A stretch of DNA of 40,549 bases from Gammaproteobacteria bacterium (lineage in GTDB: Bacteria > Pseudomonadota > Gammaproteobacteria > UBA1113), in NCBI GenBank assembly GCA_021773295.1, contig JAJFKI010000039.1, forward strand, positions 1 through 40,549, given 5' to 3'. The translations under genes were made by a program, and so were the position numbers. The notes below the pieces were generated by a model that was given only the letters and a program-made list of their open reading frames with translations, was not told the origin of the DNA and searched no databases. Each line of letters opens with the position of its first letter. Position 1 is the stretch's first letter. Shown piece by piece: positions 39,168 to 40,549 of this stretch.

Positions 39168-40216
39168 GTAACGCTAAGTTGAGTCGTAAGGAGTTTTTAA
39201 AGCGCTTAGGATCTGGTGGTATTGCTGCCGGTATTGCTGCAGCATTGGGCATTAAGCTTAATGGTGAGGTTAAGCCGAAAGCTACATATAAAGATCATAA
39301 GTATCATATGAGCATACCTGAAGGTTATGTTCCTGCAGAGAAAGACGCTCCATTCGAAATCAATACTGATGGCGAAACTTTAGTATTTGATGTTAAACCT
39401 AAGCAAATAACTGTCATTCGTGATATTGAAGTCATCGGAAAGAAACATGATAAGCCTGTTGCATTAGGGAATAAATGCGGTGATGGAAGTGGGGGTTCTG
39501 TGGCTATAGGCAAATATATGCCATGGAGTGCTCGTAGAGGCTTCTTAGGAGCACCAGGAAAAGGACCTGCAGCTTGCATGGCTACAGCAGCAGCAACTAA
39601 GGCTACGCATGTAGAAAGAATCATACAAGGCGGCTTGAGCAAACCTGAAGTTAAAAAACCTACTGACTTGACTCCCAAGGAATTTAAAATTAGCGGTAGT
39701 TCGATTTTTGATGGTAATTATGTAAAAACTGATGGACCATCTAAAACACATTTCCCAGAGACAGCAGAAACGCGAGTAATAGGACAGTGGGTTGATGGCG
39801 AAAATACATTCCTTAATTCCGAAACTGTAACACCAGATAAATTAAAAAAATATATTGATGATCATAGTATTACTATAAATCAATTAAATAAAAAGTTTGA
39901 GCGCGATTACGCTCGAAGAAACAAAGGTATACTTTCAGACCGTCAAATTATCGAAGAAAAATATGCAAAATATTTAAAGAAAGAATTTATTAAAAATTGC
40001 GACAAGAAAGCTTTCCGATTCAATGGAAAGAATGCTTTTATGTATAAACATAAAAATAATACAAAATCATGGTCTGAATTAATGGAACAAAATGGAATTC
40101 AATCAAAAGAACATAATAATTACAGAAACCCATATTCAGTAACAACTATAATTAATTCTTCTTATGATGTTTTAAGATTTAAAAATAGACATATCGTAGT
40201 ACCTTTCACAATATAA
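39164..40216 (+). CDS. protein with twin-arginine-like signal, 350 aa
   Basis: The N-terminus SRKEFLK (residues 7-13) closely fits the Tat signal consensus S/T-R-R-x-F-L-K with Lys for the second Arg, followed by a mildly hydrophobic Ala/Gly region (17-31), as in Tat substrates. The rest is soluble: GNKCGDGSGGSVAIGKYMPW (about 98-117) and a Cys at 136 in PAACMATAA suggest a folded domain; the C-terminal 120 residues are charged and helical. No enzyme family recognised. Directly followed by a TatA-like gene, so export of a folded protein is the likely purpose. Confidence 0.65.
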   Translation: MSNAKLSRKEFLKRLGSGGIAAGIAAALGIKLNGEVKPKATYKDHKYHMSIPEGYVPAEKDAPFEINTDGETLVFDVKPKQITVIRDIEVIGKKHDKPVALGNKCGDGSGGSVAIGKYMPWSARRGFLGAPGKGPAACMATAAATKATHVERIIQGGLSKPEVKKPTDLTPKEFKISGSSIFDGNYVKTDGPSKTHFPETAETRVIGQWVDGENTFLNSETVTPDKLKKYIDDHSITINQLNKKFERDYARRNKGILSDRQIIEEKYAKYLKKEFIKNCDKKAFRFNGKNAFMYKHKNNTKSWSELMEQNGIQSKEHNNYRNPYSVTTIINSSYDVLRFKNRHIVVPFTI

Positions 40217-40225
40217 ACAACTAAA
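40216..40225 (+). promoter_or_regulatory. AACAACTAAA leader motif
   Basis: Plus-strand copy, 15 bases before the TatA ATG; overlaps the stop of the previous gene. Confidence 0.65.
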
Positions 40226-40240
40226 TAGAAAGACAATAAA

Positions 40241-40435
40241 ATGAATGCAACAATAGCAATGATGATGCCAGGAGTCACAGAACTTCTTATTATAGCAGCA
40301 GTAATCCTTATGCTTTTCGGAGCTAAGAAAATACCCGAAATGGCAAAAGGAGTAGCTACTGCAATCCGTGAAGTTAAAGGTGCAGTAAAGCCTATTAACG
40401 ATGAGATAAAAGATATTAAAAAGGAATTAAATTAA
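40241..40435 (+). CDS. tatA: TatA/E-like twin-arginine translocase subunit
   Basis: 64 residues with the TatA architecture: periplasmic N-terminus, one short membrane helix (about 12-26, TELLIIAAVILMLF), the hinge FGAKKIPEMAKG and an amphipathic helix (KGVATAIREVKGAV) followed by a charged tail. FG at 26-27 and PE at 32-33 are family hallmarks. TatA oligomerises to let folded Tat substrates across the inner membrane. Phage-borne copies are uncommon; next to a Tat-signal-like protein it may boost or bias host export, or act as a pore-forming lysis factor. Confidence 0.85.
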   Translation: MNATIAMMMPGVTELLIIAAVILMLFGAKKIPEMAKGVATAIREVKGAVKPINDEIKDIKKELN

Positions 40436-40549
40436 TGCCATTAAAAAAAGGAAGAACTAAAAAGGCAATCAGTAGCAATATTAGAACTGAAATACGCGAA
40501 GGAAAACCTCGTAGGCAAGCGATAGCTATTGCATTGTCTAAAGCAAAAA
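40435..40549 (+). CDS. Lys-rich small conserved protein (partial at window end)
   Basis: Shares TAATG with the TatA stop. Starts MPLKKGRTKKAISSNIRTEI and contains GKPRRQAIAIALSKAK, a pattern I know from a small family frequent in phages (DUF6496-like). 38 residues are visible. If the window is circular, it continues AAT GAC AAC TGA using bases 1-11, finishing after three more residues. Function unknown. Confidence 0.75.
   Translation, partial: MPLKKGRTKKAISSNIRTEIREGKPRRQAIAIALSKAK

Overview
The window reads as a complete or nearly complete genome of a short-tailed (podovirus-like), tailed double-stranded DNA phage, or of a closely related prophage. It is AT-rich and almost entirely coding. 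The recognisable core is large terminase, portal, acidic scaffold, an SU10-type major capsid protein, a head decoration protein, a gp11-like adaptor, a YadA-like repeat fibre, a beta-propeller tail nozzle and three large internal-virion-type proteins. No integrase and no DNA or RNA polymerase were seen. The host cannot be named. A lipobox lipoprotein, a twin-arginine signal, TatA and a small transglycosylase fit a Gram-negative host, and the transposase resembles IS1595 proteins of Bacteroidota, which is weak evidence. Joining base 40549 to base 1 completes the last ORF with a stop at bases 9-11, so the molecule is probably circularly permuted and was cut at an ORF start.

Layout. (1) 1-23442, plus strand: packaging, head, tail and ejection genes, mostly joined by TAATG stop/start junctions. 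Two near-identical promoters stand before portal and scaffold, and an intrinsic terminator follows the capsid/decoration pair. (2) 23378-30268, minus strand: transglycosylase, RusA resolvase, DnaQ-like exonuclease, an SSB-like protein with an IPF tail, a replication-protein-like gene, an immunity-like Ala/Tyr repeat protein, and many very small proteins, several with one membrane segment, linked by ATGA overlaps. (3) 30270-30640: divergent control region with back-to-back -35 boxes and two strong hairpins. (4) 30638-32116: six tRNA genes, then about 900 bases with very little coding but dense RNA structure, including a degenerate tRNA-like element, a long hairpin and a three-way-junction RNA with an alternative pairing. 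(5) 32117-35785: RtcB RNA ligase, an ATP-type RNA ligase, a chain of tiny genes, and a small-terminase-like HTH protein. (6) 36438-38693: a probable IS1595-family transposon bounded by 27-base inverted repeats, with an XRE regulator, a lipoprotein and a Rha-like gene as passengers. (7) 38934-40549: a four-gene unit with a Tat-signal protein followed by a phage-encoded TatA.

Two candidate systems stand out. One is an RNA module: six tRNAs, a cluster of structured RNAs and two RNA ligases of different chemistry in one 3.4-kb transcription unit, plausibly for RNA repair or circularisation. The other is an export module: a protein with a twin-arginine-like signal next to TatA. A ten-base motif, AACAACTAAA, lies just 5' of at least eight start codons on both strands from 26.7 to 40.2 kb and looks like a phage-specific expression signal.
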